Shown here one piece after another: positions 8,386-17,176 of a DNA stretch of 64,000 bases. The notes below the pieces were generated by a model, which had not been told where the DNA came from, did no database searches, and worked only from the letters and a program-made list of their open reading frames with translations. Positions within the stretch are counted from its first letter, which is position 1. Each line of letters opens with the position of its first letter. The translations under genes were made by a program, and so were the position numbers. Source of the DNA: Candidatus Harpocratesius repetitus (GTDB taxonomy: Archaea; Asgardarchaeota; Lokiarchaeia; Sigyniarchaeales; Promethearchaeaceae); NCBI GenBank assembly GCA_021498095.1, contig JAIZWK010000001.1, forward strand, positions 1,661,666-1,725,665, given 5' to 3'.

Positions 8386-10299
8386 TTAACGCGGTGCATA
8401 AAAGTATTCATTATTTGCGCGTTGGCGCTTATCAATACTACTATCTTTCTTATTTATGCGCGCTCTTCCTGTGTCCTCATCCCTTCGAAAAGTAATATCT
8501 AATATTTTTAAGAATTCATTCATACCTTCGCGCTTATTCAAAGGGCCAATTGTTTTACCATGAACTCCTGGTTTACCCGTGAATAAAAATAATCGATCAG
8601 AAAGTGCATCAACAATAGCCAAATCATGTTCAATAACGATTGTTGTTGCGCTCATACGTTTTGTCATTGCTCGAATTACTGAAGAAATATGTAAACGTTC
8701 TTCGATATCTAAATAAGCTGATGGTTCATCCAAAATATATAATTCAGCACGTTTAGCTAATGCTGTTGATATGAATACCCTTTGCAGCTGCCCGCCAGAA
8801 AGGTCCTTTACGGGAGTATTTAGTAAAACATCAACACCTAATGGAGAATATAAGAGTTGCTTCATTGAATCGGAAAAATCATAGTTTTTTGAATATTCCA
8901 TAATAAAATCCTTAACAGAGCCGTCATAATTACGGGTGATATATTGGGGTTTATAGGACACATAGCGATTTACAGATTTAAATTCGCTGTGAGGATCAGG
9001 TTTAATTTGTCCTGCCATTATTTTTGCAAACGTTGATTTTCCTGTCCCATTTTCACCGACAATGCCAAGAATTTCACCTTCATAAATGATTCCAGGATCA
9101 ACATCAAGTCGAAATGTATCAAAAGTCTTAGAAATTCGACCGTACGATGCAAAAATCCGTGCATTATCCCAAGATCGATTGCCTACACTGCGACGAAACG
9201 TAATTTGTGATTTTCTGAATTGAATGTTTTCAGTTTTAAGAAATCCAGTTAAATAAGCATTAATACCCGCTTTTGTGGATTGAACTTTTGTAATAACTCC
9301 AAATTGATGTGGTTTTCCATAAAATAAGTGAATAACATCAGAAAGATAATCTAATATTGCTAAATCATGCTCAACAACCAATACTGGATATTGTTTACTT
9401 GAATTAAAACCAGCAGCTCGTTTTCGAAGTAATTCTGCAAGTTTAATGCGTTTTTTTATATCTAAAAAAGTACATGGTTCATCGATCAAATAACATCCTG
9501 CTTCTTGAATTAAGACGGAAGAAATTGCGAATCTTTGAAGTTCACCCCCTGAACATTGTGCTAATTTTCGATTAGCAATTGCGTCAATATCTAAATGCTC
9601 CCAAATTTGATTGAAAAATTCAATATCAATATTTTTTTGACTTTTAAGTATTTCTCCGACAGTTTTATTTTGATATTTCTCAAAAAGAACACGCAATACT
9701 TGGCGCTTATATGCAATTTTCCTGGAATTTTCAAAAGTTTCTTTAAAATGGGTACGCATTTCAGATTCACGAATGTGTTCCAAGAGTATTTTCCAATATC
9801 TATTTTCTGATATTTTTTCTGAAAGATTTATACTACCAAAATTCGGTTTAAGATCTCCGCTTAATATATTTAATACTGTTGATTTTCCAATTCCATTAGG
9901 ACCACATAACCCAGTCACCCGACCTGGTAGAAGCGTTGGTAAACCGTAAAGCCTAAATCCTCTGTTTACTGTTGTAATTTGCGATGAATCTCTTCCTATT
10001 TTTGCAGGAATATATGAATATTCATGAGTTAAGCTCTCTGGTTCTGGTTCGTCGAGTAAGAATATTGAAAATATTGCATTTCGTGGACAAACATTTAAAC
10101 AAACACCACATTGAATGCAAAATTCTGAAATAATAATCATTTTATCCGCTGATTTTTTAAATCGAATCGGAACCTCTGCTTTTTTTATGTGGTTTTTTTT
10201 ACGAGCATTAGATAAGTTAATTGGACATTGTTTTACACAAGGGCGCCCGCAACTTTGAGGTGAACATAAATCATAATCAATTAAAAAAACCTTTTTCAT
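8386..10299 (-). CDS. ABCE1 (RLI) ribosome recycling ATPase
   Basis: An essential archaeal/eukaryal twin ABC ATPase that splits ribosomes after termination together with aRF1 or Pelota. The N-terminal domain holds two [4Fe-4S] clusters: CSPQSCGRPCVKQCP at 12-26 and CIQCGVCLNVCP at about 61-72. NBD1 has GPNGIGKST, CSGGELQRF and YLIDEPCTFLD. NBD2 has GENGTGKST, LSGGQLQRV and YILDEPSAYLD. Both H-loops read EHDLAI. The C-terminal signature ending in NNEYFYAPR is the usual ABCE1 tail. The length of 637 residues is slightly above the common 590-610. It is transcribed away from the PfkB gene, with a 115-base divergent promoter region between them. Confidence 0.97.
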   Translation of the reverse strand: MKKVFLIDYDLCSPQSCGRPCVKQCPINLSNARKKNHIKKAEVPIRFKKSADKMIIISEFCIQCGVCLNVCPRNAIFSIFLLDEPEPESLTHEYSYIPAKIGRDSSQITTVNRGFRLYGLPTLLPGRVTGLCGPNGIGKSTVLNILSGDLKPNFGSINLSEKISENRYWKILLEHIRESEMRTHFKETFENSRKIAYKRQVLRVLFEKYQNKTVGEILKSQKNIDIEFFNQIWEHLDIDAIANRKLAQCSGGELQRFAISSVLIQEAGCYLIDEPCTFLDIKKRIKLAELLRKRAAGFNSSKQYPVLVVEHDLAILDYLSDVIHLFYGKPHQFGVITKVQSTKAGINAYLTGFLKTENIQFRKSQITFRRSVGNRSWDNARIFASYGRISKTFDTFRLDVDPGIIYEGEILGIVGENGTGKSTFAKIMAGQIKPDPHSEFKSVNRYVSYKPQYITRNYDGSVKDFIMEYSKNYDFSDSMKQLLYSPLGVDVLLNTPVKDLSGGQLQRVFISTALAKRAELYILDEPSAYLDIEERLHISSVIRAMTKRMSATTIVIEHDLAIVDALSDRLFLFTGKPGVHGKTIGPLNKREGMNEFLKILDITFRRDEDTGRARINKKDSSIDKRQRANNEYFYAPR

Positions 10300-10414
10300 G
10301 CGATTAACTAATATAAATTACCATGACAAATTAATGTATATACAAGCGCTAAAATTGGTTCGGAACTAAATCATTTTAGGGAATCAGTGATTACTGAATT
10401 TAGAGGCGATAAAA

Positions 10415-11440
10415 ATGAGTAATAATGAAAAAAAATATGATGTTGTTGGGTTAGGATCGTGCACAATGGATTTAATCTTTTCAGTAGATGATATTATGCG
10501 TATGGAATTGATTGATCGTAATAATGTCGAGAAAAAATATGTTGCAATTGAAAATTCTAGTAAATTAAATGTAAAATCCGTTAAATCATTTCCAGGAGGT
10601 TCTGCTGCAAATATTGCTTGTGATTTAGCAAATTTGGGTATGAAAACGGCTTATATTGGTGGAATTGGAAAGGATTCTGCGGGTGAATTTTGTATGGCTG
10701 ATCTCCGACATCATCATGTGGATACAAGTGGTGTTAAAATTTTTGAAGAAGATTCTACTGCCCATTCTGTAATTATTATTAATTCAAATTATAAAGATCG
10801 CTCTATTCTGGCATACAAAGGAGCAAATGATCTTTTTTCATCTGATAACATTCCTGAGGAAATGTTAAAAAATACCAGATGTTTTGCTTGGACTAGTTTA
10901 ACATCTGATAATGGTATCAATGCTATCAAAAAGTGTATTCAAATCACTAAAGCATCAAGAGGAATTGTAGCTGGAGCTCCATCGATTTCTATTATTAAAA
11001 AGAAACCTCAAGCAGCAATTGAATTACTTAAATTATCTGATATTGTTAGCTTAAATGATGAAGAAATTGAAGCACTAACAGGAATTAAGGGGCATTTACA
11101 TGAAGCTATGAAACAACTTTTTGATTGGGGTTTGAAGTGGGTTAATCTTACTTTGGGTAAAAATGGACAGTGGCTTAGTGATGGAAAAACATTGGTAAAA
11201 ACACAACCACCAACAATCCATGTAATGGATACTACAGGAGCTGGAGATGCTACTATGAGTGGAGTAATCTATGGATATTTAAATAACAAAAGTCTACATG
11301 AAACCGCGATAATTGCCTCTTCATTAAGTGCTATGGAAATTGAAGCTCCAGGTGTTCGGGTTGGATTACCTGAGAAATTTTCAGAATTACAGCAATTTAT
11401 TGATGCACATGAATTTCAACAAGAAACCAGTAATTTTTAA
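10415..11440 (+). CDS. PfkB-family sugar or nucleoside kinase
   Basis: The 341-residue ribokinase-fold kinase has the N-terminal PfkB signature region GGSAANIACDLANLGMKTAYIGGIGKD split over about 55-85 and the anion-hole/catalytic motif DTTGAGDAT at 272-280, where the Asp of GAGD is the base. The family includes ribokinase, adenosine kinase, KDG kinase and archaeal nucleoside kinases; the substrate is not decided by these motifs. GAGGCG at about 10402-10407 is a reasonable ribosome-binding site before ATG 10415. A short interrupted palindrome TCAGT-GATT-ACTGA (10384-10397) overlaps the leader and could be an operator. The ThiI-like gene follows 40 bases downstream on the same strand. Confidence 0.9.
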   Translation: MSNNEKKYDVVGLGSCTMDLIFSVDDIMRMELIDRNNVEKKYVAIENSSKLNVKSVKSFPGGSAANIACDLANLGMKTAYIGGIGKDSAGEFCMADLRHHHVDTSGVKIFEEDSTAHSVIIINSNYKDRSILAYKGANDLFSSDNIPEEMLKNTRCFAWTSLTSDNGINAIKKCIQITKASRGIVAGAPSISIIKKKPQAAIELLKLSDIVSLNDEEIEALTGIKGHLHEAMKQLFDWGLKWVNLTLGKNGQWLSDGKTLVKTQPPTIHVMDTTGAGDATMSGVIYGYLNNKSLHETAIIASSLSAMEIEAPGVRVGLPEKFSELQQFIDAHEFQQETSNF

Positions 11441-11480
11441 TAAGGATAAATTTTTTTGCGAAAGATAAATTTAAGGGAAT

Positions 11481-12857
11481 ATGCCTTTTTTCCCCCCAAA
11501 TTCTTCAAGTTCTTTAAATAATGAATATAATCTAATTATTGCACGTTATGTGGAGATAGGATTAAAATCTCGAAAAGTCCGTAATCGCATGGAAAAACGA
11601 TTAATGGATCATATCCTTTCCATATTAAATCGTGAATCACTCTCCACTTTACAATCTTCACGGCAATGGGGGCGATTAATTTTCCAATTTGAACCAAAAG
11701 ACATAGAAAAAGCCTTATTGATTTTTCGAAATATAATTGGGATTCATTCTTATTCACCTGTAATCAGAGTATCTAACAGTTTTGATGAATTATGCAAATC
11801 AACAGTTAAATTTGCTCAAACTTATCTGAAATCAAATGAAAGCTTTGCAGTTCGTGTAAAACGATTTAAATTATATCCAAAAAATTCTCTTGAAATCGAG
11901 AGGGAAATTGGGGGAAAAATTTATGACTATTTTACTCAAATAGGAAAACCAATAAAAGTAAATTTAAAACAACCCCAAAAAACCATTTATCTTGAAATCA
12001 AAGAGAAAGAAGCATATTTATTTGGAGATATTTATTATTCTGCTTGGGGTGGAAATCCAATAGAAACAGATAAAGCAATGTTTGCCTTATGGAATGGTAA
12101 TTTTGGGGAACTATCTGCATCGTTTTTATTAACTCGTAGAGGAACTGTTGTTATACCTCTTGTTATTTATAATTCTGAGACTTTTCTAAATAAACAAAAG
12201 CTATTACGTTATAATTCGTTAAATGAAAAATTACATGTATTAGCATCCTTTTATTCTGAACCAATAAATGTAATTTTACTTGATTATAATCCTTTGATTA
12301 AAATAATTAAAAATTTTGAAAAATTGGAGATTATGCAAGATAATGATTATAAAAAAAAAGTATTTTTAGAAGAAATTGCTTCTCTATTATTAATTTCTCA
12401 TCTTGTTTATCAAAGTTCAATTCAAAACCATATTAAATATGGTAAAAAAACACTTATCATTAAAGGGTTTATTAGTAATTATCATCAATCCTATTCCTTA
12501 GTAAACCATACTATAGATTTTATCCATATTGCTCAATCTTTTTCTTTTACTCATTTTATCCCATTATCAGGATTAAGTATAGAAGTCATAAAAAAGATGG
12601 AAGGAAAATTAATGAATCCTTCTTATGAATTAATAACTGAAGAATTTTCATTAAGTTCTTTAATATTAAAAGATATTGAAGTTAATAATAGCGTTAATTT
12701 CGATTCTATTGTTCATTTCAGTTCTGATAATATTGATAATATTAGTATTGCTTTAGATTATTTTGTGAATTCAATAAAATCAAAGAAATTTTCAGAAATC
12801 ATAGAAAGTATTATTGAAAATGCTGAATTCATGAAGATTTCAAGTAAAATATCATAA
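11481..12857 (+). CDS. ThiI-like THUMP protein with a degenerate PP-loop domain
   Basis: The first 200 residues look like ThiI, the tRNA 4-thiouridine synthase: a ferredoxin-like start (LIIARYVEIGLKSRKVRNRMEKRL split over about 18-40) and a THUMP tRNA-binding domain (SFAVRVKRF ... SLEIEREIGGKIYDYF ... KVNLKQPQKTIYLEI, about 110-185). Then comes the place where ThiI has LxSGGIDSPVAAYLMMKRG, the ATP-binding PP-loop. Here it reads LWNGNFGELSASFLLTRRG (about 205-223): the backbone is aligned but the Ser-Gly-Gly-x-Asp-Ser residues are gone. The rest (to 458) aligns only vaguely with an adenylation domain. So it may bind tRNA but should not catalyse thiolation as ThiI does. It is not a broken gene: the frame is intact throughout. 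Confidence 0.7.
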   Translation: MPFFPPNSSSSLNNEYNLIIARYVEIGLKSRKVRNRMEKRLMDHILSILNRESLSTLQSSRQWGRLIFQFEPKDIEKALLIFRNIIGIHSYSPVIRVSNSFDELCKSTVKFAQTYLKSNESFAVRVKRFKLYPKNSLEIEREIGGKIYDYFTQIGKPIKVNLKQPQKTIYLEIKEKEAYLFGDIYYSAWGGNPIETDKAMFALWNGNFGELSASFLLTRRGTVVIPLVIYNSETFLNKQKLLRYNSLNEKLHVLASFYSEPINVILLDYNPLIKIIKNFEKLEIMQDNDYKKKVFLEEIASLLLISHLVYQSSIQNHIKYGKKTLIIKGFISNYHQSYSLVNHTIDFIHIAQSFSFTHFIPLSGLSIEVIKKMEGKLMNPSYELITEEFSLSSLILKDIEVNNSVNFDSIVHFSSDNIDNISIALDYFVNSIKSKKFSEIIESIIENAEFMKISSKIS

Positions 12858-12876
12858 AAAAAGAAAAAATCAATTA

Positions 12877-14274
12877 TCATCCGGGACGAGCAAAGATATA
12901 AAATTCTCGAATTAAATGTTTAGTCCCTCTATCATATAGATTCTTACTATTTCCTCTGTCGAAATTATAATAGGGATTTTCTTTAGTATCAAATCTTTCT
13001 TTCTTTAATATTTGAACAAGTTTAAAATCGGCCTCAATTGCCATTTCTTGAATTGGTATTCCTATTTGTTTTCGATCTTGCGTTAAAACAACAGGTGAAA
13101 CCAATGCTAAACGAGTATTTGGTTTTAGTAAGGTATATGATTGTTGAAACAATTTTTCATATAAAGGAATAACTTTTTCTTCAATAATCGGAAGCATTTC
13201 TGCATAATCTGGAAATTTTCTGAAATAAGGAAGTAAAACTGGTTCTGTAGCAATTCCATCAAAGAAATTTTCTGAAAAATGTTTATGTAAATTATCGATA
13301 TCTGTTTGAATTATTTTTTTTTTTATATTTTTGTTTGATATTGGAGTACCTAGTAATTTAGAAGTATATTCAATATTTTTTTGCGTTCCTAAGACTTGTT
13401 CTTGATCTTTATCCGTTCCAAAAATTTGTAATCCCATTAAAAGGGCAAATTGGAGAAGAGTCCCAGAACCACAGAATGGATCTAAAATTTTCCTTTTTTC
13501 TAAAGGTTCCTTTAATTGTAAAAACGACAATAACGTTTTAGCGAATTTTGGTGGAATTGTTTGCTGAAATTTTTTAAATGGTCTTTTCTCGTCAAGTTCT
13601 TTTTGTAAATTTGAGTCTACTACCGTAATAGTTCTTCCAATATACATACCTTGATCCGTAAGGCAGTAAAGAATTTCAGCTCTATTCGGTTTATACAATT
13701 TATAAGCGAAATAATGATGTGGGAATAACGGATTCAATGTTCCATTTTCAATATTTTTTTGTGGATATTTATAATAAATGGCTTTTTTAGCACCTTGTTC
13801 TTTAAGATAAGTGTTAAAGAATTTATTTATATAATGAAGGGCGTATTGCACCAATACGTTAGAATAATAAGGATCATCAAAACTTTCAGGATAAATAGAA
13901 TTAGCTATAAAAAAATCTTGATCTTTAATTATTGGAAACAAGTCAAAAACCAAATCCTTTAAGGTATTATCAAGATATTTTCTACCAGCATAAATTTTTA
14001 CACGATTTGCTTCCATATCTACTGGAAAAGCATTTTTTAAAATAGATATCCCAATAAAATCGTACATTCGCCCAATTTTTTGAACACTTCCTAACCGGAT
14101 CATAAGTTTACCAATTTCATCTAGATCAATGGATTGATTCTCAAATTCGATGATAGCACAATTAGTAGAGTAATCTATAATTTTTCCTTGATATTCGGGT
14201 GTTTGAAGGTAAGAATCAATTTCTGCAAGAGCAAGACGGTAATTCTTTCCTAATATAAAAATATACTTTTCCAT
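12877..14274 (-). CDS. Trm11-like THUMP tRNA methyltransferase
   Basis: The product has 465 residues. The N-terminal half carries a THUMP-like RNA-binding region. The C-terminal half is a Rossmann methyltransferase with SAM motif I DPFCGSGTLLQFA at about 264-276, the acidic end of strand 2 in GTDKD, and catalytic motif IV written TEPVLLPY (about 341) instead of the more common TDPPYG. Relatives methylate N2 of guanosine 10 in tRNA (Trm11/TrmG10). The TEP form occurs in a side branch of COG1041, so the exact target is uncertain. The gene is tail to tail with the ThiI-like gene with only 19 bases between stops. Confidence 0.82.
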   Translation of the reverse strand: MEKYIFILGKNYRLALAEIDSYLQTPEYQGKIIDYSTNCAIIEFENQSIDLDEIGKLMIRLGSVQKIGRMYDFIGISILKNAFPVDMEANRVKIYAGRKYLDNTLKDLVFDLFPIIKDQDFFIANSIYPESFDDPYYSNVLVQYALHYINKFFNTYLKEQGAKKAIYYKYPQKNIENGTLNPLFPHHYFAYKLYKPNRAEILYCLTDQGMYIGRTITVVDSNLQKELDEKRPFKKFQQTIPPKFAKTLLSFLQLKEPLEKRKILDPFCGSGTLLQFALLMGLQIFGTDKDQEQVLGTQKNIEYTSKLLGTPISNKNIKKKIIQTDIDNLHKHFSENFFDGIATEPVLLPYFRKFPDYAEMLPIIEEKVIPLYEKLFQQSYTLLKPNTRLALVSPVVLTQDRKQIGIPIQEMAIEADFKLVQILKKERFDTKENPYYNFDRGNSKNLYDRGTKHLIREFYIFARPG

Positions 14275-14323
14275 TATTTATCGCTAAGAATCCATACGAT
14301 TAGAATTTTGGTAATAATAATTA

Positions 14324-14785
14324 TTAGGAATATCGAGTGAAATAATTTTGAACTTTTTTGGTAATATAGGTGTTTCCTGAATTTTCCTGGCCAGAAAGAA
14401 AGATCTCACAAAATACTTTGCTTAAATGCTTTGTAATACTTTCAATCCATGAAAAACGCTCATTTCTAGAGACATTCATTAGTTTTGGTATTGATACATG
14501 CTGAATTTTTCTGAATTTTTTAAACGCATATATTAAGATATAAAGTAATTCTTTTTGTGTACATGGAAAAAATGAATTAAAAAAAGTTCTTATTCTATGT
14601 ATAATTGCAATTTCGGTCAAGGTTGGTGAAAAATTTTGAATTTCTGCTAAATATTGATAATAAATATCTCGATTTAAGCGAAAAATTTCTGGATCTATTG
14701 TACTTTTGTCTTTTTCCGGAGACATATTGCTTGAATCAATCTGTTCTCTTTGTTCTTTTCCATCTTTTCGTTTGAATAGCGACAT
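14324..14785 (-). CDS. Uncharacterised protein beside ESCRT-III
   Basis: No family was recognised. The 153 residues start with a Lys/Glu/Ser-rich disordered stretch (1-35) followed by a compact mostly helical part with regular hydrophobic spacing (EIAIIHRIRTFFNSFF, ELLYILIYAFKKFRKI). There is no signal peptide, and no membrane helix is strong enough to call. The gene is on the same strand as the first ESCRT-III gene, starting 60 bases after its stop, so it is likely cotranscribed with it and is a candidate ESCRT partner. That link is only from position. Confidence 0.65.
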   Translation of the reverse strand: MSLFKRKDGKEQREQIDSSNMSPEKDKSTIDPEIFRLNRDIYYQYLAEIQNFSPTLTEIAIIHRIRTFFNSFFPCTQKELLYILIYAFKKFRKIQHVSIPKLMNVSRNERFSWIESITKHLSKVFCEIFLSGQENSGNTYITKKVQNYFTRYS

Positions 14786-14845
14786 TTTTCTTTTAATTAT
14801 AATTTTTCATATGAAAACAATTATAAAAAGAGGTTAAAAAATGAT

Positions 14846-15505
14846 TTAATCCCTTTGTTGCTTTAATTTTTTAATTTCTGCTTCTAAATCACTAATTTCT
14901 CCTTCAAATGATGCGCCACCAGGAACGGATGGGAGTGCTTCACGCGTGTTAATTGATAATTGTGCATCCACTTCAGCAAGAGCGTTGTCAACTTCTTCAT
15001 CAGTTACTCCTGTGGCAGAACTGTCTTCAGAAAGCTCGAGTTGAGCGTTAACTTCTGAGAAAATTGCATCCATATTCCCAAAACCAAGATCTAATTGACT
15101 TAACATATTAGAAATTTCTGGAGCTTTTACGCTAACTTGCAATTCTCCAAGTACTCCTGCAATGTCTTTTGCTACTCCAGTAAAATCACCAATCGCTTTC
15201 GCCTGTTCCAATTTAAATTGCACTCCATCTAATCTTACTCTAAAATTCTCGATAGAATGCACCCACTTTTGGAATTGAAGATGATTTTTCATGTGTAATC
15301 GGCTACCTGGGATATCACCCGCTTCTCTTCTTTGAATCGCTTTCTTTTTTGCTAATTTTCCTTTTTGTTCCATTTTAACAACTTGTCGTTGGAGTCGTTT
15401 ATTAAAAATCTTTAGACTGGTTATAGTTTTTCGAAGCGGATCTCCGTCATTCTTTTTTTTATAACCTCCTGAAAGCCAGGCGGTAAATTTTTTAAGACTT
15501 CCCAA
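14846..15505 (-). CDS. ESCRT-III (Snf7-family) protein, paralogue A
   Basis: ESCRT-III proteins polymerise on membranes for scission and, in archaea, cell division, and are remodelled by the ATPase Vps4/CdvC. The 219 residues show the family plan: a basic first helix pair (about 25-120) with the conserved spacing KMEQKGKLAKKKAIQRREAGD ... MKNHLQFQKW split over about 45-82, a middle helix, then an acidic C-terminal half with the helix DEEVDNALAEVDAQL. It ends in DLEAEIKKLKQ, which resembles the MIM1 motif that binds the Vps4 MIT domain but lacks its Arg. The start is TTG at 15505: an in-frame TGA lies three codons upstream and no ATG fits. It is about half identical to the divergent neighbour. 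No vps4 gene is in the window. Confidence 0.85.
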   Translation of the reverse strand: MGSLKKFTAWLSGGYKKKNDGDPLRKTITSLKIFNKRLQRQVVKMEQKGKLAKKKAIQRREAGDIPGSRLHMKNHLQFQKWVHSIENFRVRLDGVQFKLEQAKAIGDFTGVAKDIAGVLGELQVSVKAPEISNMLSQLDLGFGNMDAIFSEVNAQLELSEDSSATGVTDEEVDNALAEVDAQLSINTREALPSVPGGASFEGEISDLEAEIKKLKQQRD

Positions 15506-15677
15506 ACATTTTCACTTCCATTTCAAAAACATACAAAATAACTTATGGATTTTAATATTATCTAGAAGGTGAATTCCCTTAAAAAATCCTTAGGAGACCA
15601 ATCAATGAAATTTTGAATAGAAGGAAACATTCTTTTTTCTTAAATTCATTAATAGGGTAATAGAGATACAAACGAAG
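15506..15677. promoter_or_regulatory. Divergent promoter region between the two ESCRT-III genes
   Basis: This 172-base AT-rich stretch separates the start codons of the two head-to-head paralogues. Several TATA-like tracts are present on both strands (for example around 15548-15560 and 15638-15655) and no coding potential is seen. Sharing this region would allow the two subunits to be expressed together. No clear operator was found. Confidence 0.5.
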
Positions 15678-16349
15678 GTGTCAACAATCGGATCTTTAAA
15701 AAAGTTAATAGACTGGTTAAATGGTGATGATAATACTTCTTCTTCCACCGATCATACAGTTTCACCTCGAATTAAAATTAAAGTTTTTAATCGAAGGCTT
15801 GCACGAATGATTTCAAAAATGGAAATTCGTGAAGAGATGTATAAAAAGAAAGCAATGGAAGCAAGAAGAAATGGAGATCAAATAGGATCTCAGATGTATA
15901 TGAAAAATTCATTACAATATCGAAAATGGGCTCTTGCAACAGAAAAATTCAAAATGCAGATTGAAGGTATTGAAATGAAATTGGATCAAGCAAAAATGGT
16001 TGCTGATTTCTCAGGTGTCGCAAAAGAGATTGTAGATACTTTACATGGATTGCAACAACAAGTAAAAATGCCAGAAGTCAGTAAAATGTTAGCAAATTTA
16101 GATCTTGGGTTTGGAAAGGTTGATTCTATCCTTGCAGAAACATCATCTGAGTTGGAGCTTAGTGAAGATGCTTCTTCTACAGCTGTTTCAGAGGAAGAAG
16201 TAAATGAAGCTTTAGCTGAAGTGGATTTAAATTTAAGTGCTGAATCTTTGTCTACACTACCTGAAGTCCCTACCCTCGATGAATCCGAAGTAAACATTGA
16301 AGATCTTGAGAAAGAAATACATAAACTAAAAGAAAGGAATAAGATATAG
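15678..16349 (+). CDS. ESCRT-III (Snf7-family) protein, paralogue B
   Basis: The 223 residues are collinear with paralogue A. The protein starts with VSTIGSLKKLIDWLNG from a GTG codon, followed by a variable Asp/Ser/Thr linker. The basic coiled hairpin (KMEIREEMYKKKAMEARRNGD ... MKNSLQYRKWALATEKFKMQ, split over about 48-95) and the segment MPEVSKMLANLDLGFGK are shared with A. The acidic helix (SEEEVNEALAEVDLNL) and the MIM1-like end DLEKEIHKLKER follow. The arrangement of alpha1-alpha2 hairpin, acidic tail and terminal MIT-interacting motif is that of Vps2/Vps24-type subunits. About half of the residues agree with A, most strongly at 120-200, so the pair probably arose by duplication and then diverged. 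Confidence 0.85.
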   Translation: MSTIGSLKKLIDWLNGDDNTSSSTDHTVSPRIKIKVFNRRLARMISKMEIREEMYKKKAMEARRNGDQIGSQMYMKNSLQYRKWALATEKFKMQIEGIEMKLDQAKMVADFSGVAKEIVDTLHGLQQQVKMPEVSKMLANLDLGFGKVDSILAETSSELELSEDASSTAVSEEEVNEALAEVDLNLSAESLSTLPEVPTLDESEVNIEDLEKEIHKLKERNKI

Positions 16350-16641
16350 CGAGATTTTCAAATTCATCATTTTATTTCAATTGTTCCTAAATTAATGTAA
16401 ACAATTTTTTAATATTTCTATTACTAAGAATCATTTTTGTCGGGGCGAAATAAATATTTCTTTTAAAGATATTTATTTGAACTTAAATGGGTGAAAATAT
16501 GATTAAAAAAAAAGTTCAAATGTGAATTTATATTGTAAAGATCGGAATTTTATCTTTGGAAAGTTTATTAAAATCATCTATAAATATCCTTGTTCCTTTA
16601 AGATATTGTATTATTTTGAACAATAACATGGTGAATTTCTT

Positions 16642-17142
16642 ATGGATTTAACAGAAACGTTTATTAGCATACGTGAGAGTAAAGGAGATTCAGTTGCCAA
16701 GCAATATTTAAATGATAAAAAATGTTCTCAATTAGATTTACAGATTGAAAGCTTAAGTATGACACTGCAAATGGAATTTAACCGAATTCAAGGATCGAGT
16801 CTGCATCAACTACAAACTAATTCTGTGGGAAATCAGATTCGGGACATTATAGAAGATGGAATTAATGATATAATTAATGTTGTGAATAAGAATCCACGGG
16901 TTTTTAAAGCATATCTAAATTATTTGTACGATGATATTCAAACTCATTTTTCAGAAGATATTAATCAAGTTTTTTATGAAGTTCAACAACTTCATTTGAC
17001 TTATAATTTTAATCAAATAGTTTGGAAAATCAAAGATTTCGATTATCAAACAATTATCCGAATATTAAAATGTATGTTAATTGCAAATGTCTTGCGGCGA
17101 TATAACCGTCGAAAATTTATTCCAGCAGGCTGTTATACTTAA
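16642..17142 (+). CDS. Uncharacterised helical protein
   Basis: No family was recognised. The 166 residues are almost entirely helical by composition, without a signal peptide or membrane helix, and end in a basic segment (VLRRYNRRKFIPAG). The ATG at 16642 follows 292 bases of AT-rich non-coding DNA after paralogue B of ESCRT-III, which contains a run CGGGGCG (16441-16447) unusual for its surroundings but no recognised gene. It is convergent with the oxidoreductase gene. Linkage to ESCRT is possible by position only. Confidence 0.6.
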   Translation: MDLTETFISIRESKGDSVAKQYLNDKKCSQLDLQIESLSMTLQMEFNRIQGSSLHQLQTNSVGNQIRDIIEDGINDIINVVNKNPRVFKAYLNYLYDDIQTHFSEDINQVFYEVQQLHLTYNFNQIVWKIKDFDYQTIIRILKCMLIANVLRRYNRRKFIPAGCYT

Positions 17143-17176
17143 ATCTTTCTATTATTTCCAGGTTATATCTTGTAAT

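Noticed and set aside
10384..10397. TCAGT-GATT-ACTGA before the PfkB gene as a strong operator
   Set aside because: The 5-bp arms in AT-rich DNA are too short to claim independently; mentioned only in the gene entry.
15505..15514. In-frame TGA just upstream of the ESCRT-III A start as a selenocysteine codon
   Set aside because: The codons between it and the TTG do not extend the similarity to paralogue B, so it is an ordinary upstream stop.
15986..16297. 103-codon minus-strand frame inside ESCRT-III paralogue B
   Set aside because: It is a Ser-rich shadow of a confidently coding gene, with no start signals of its own.
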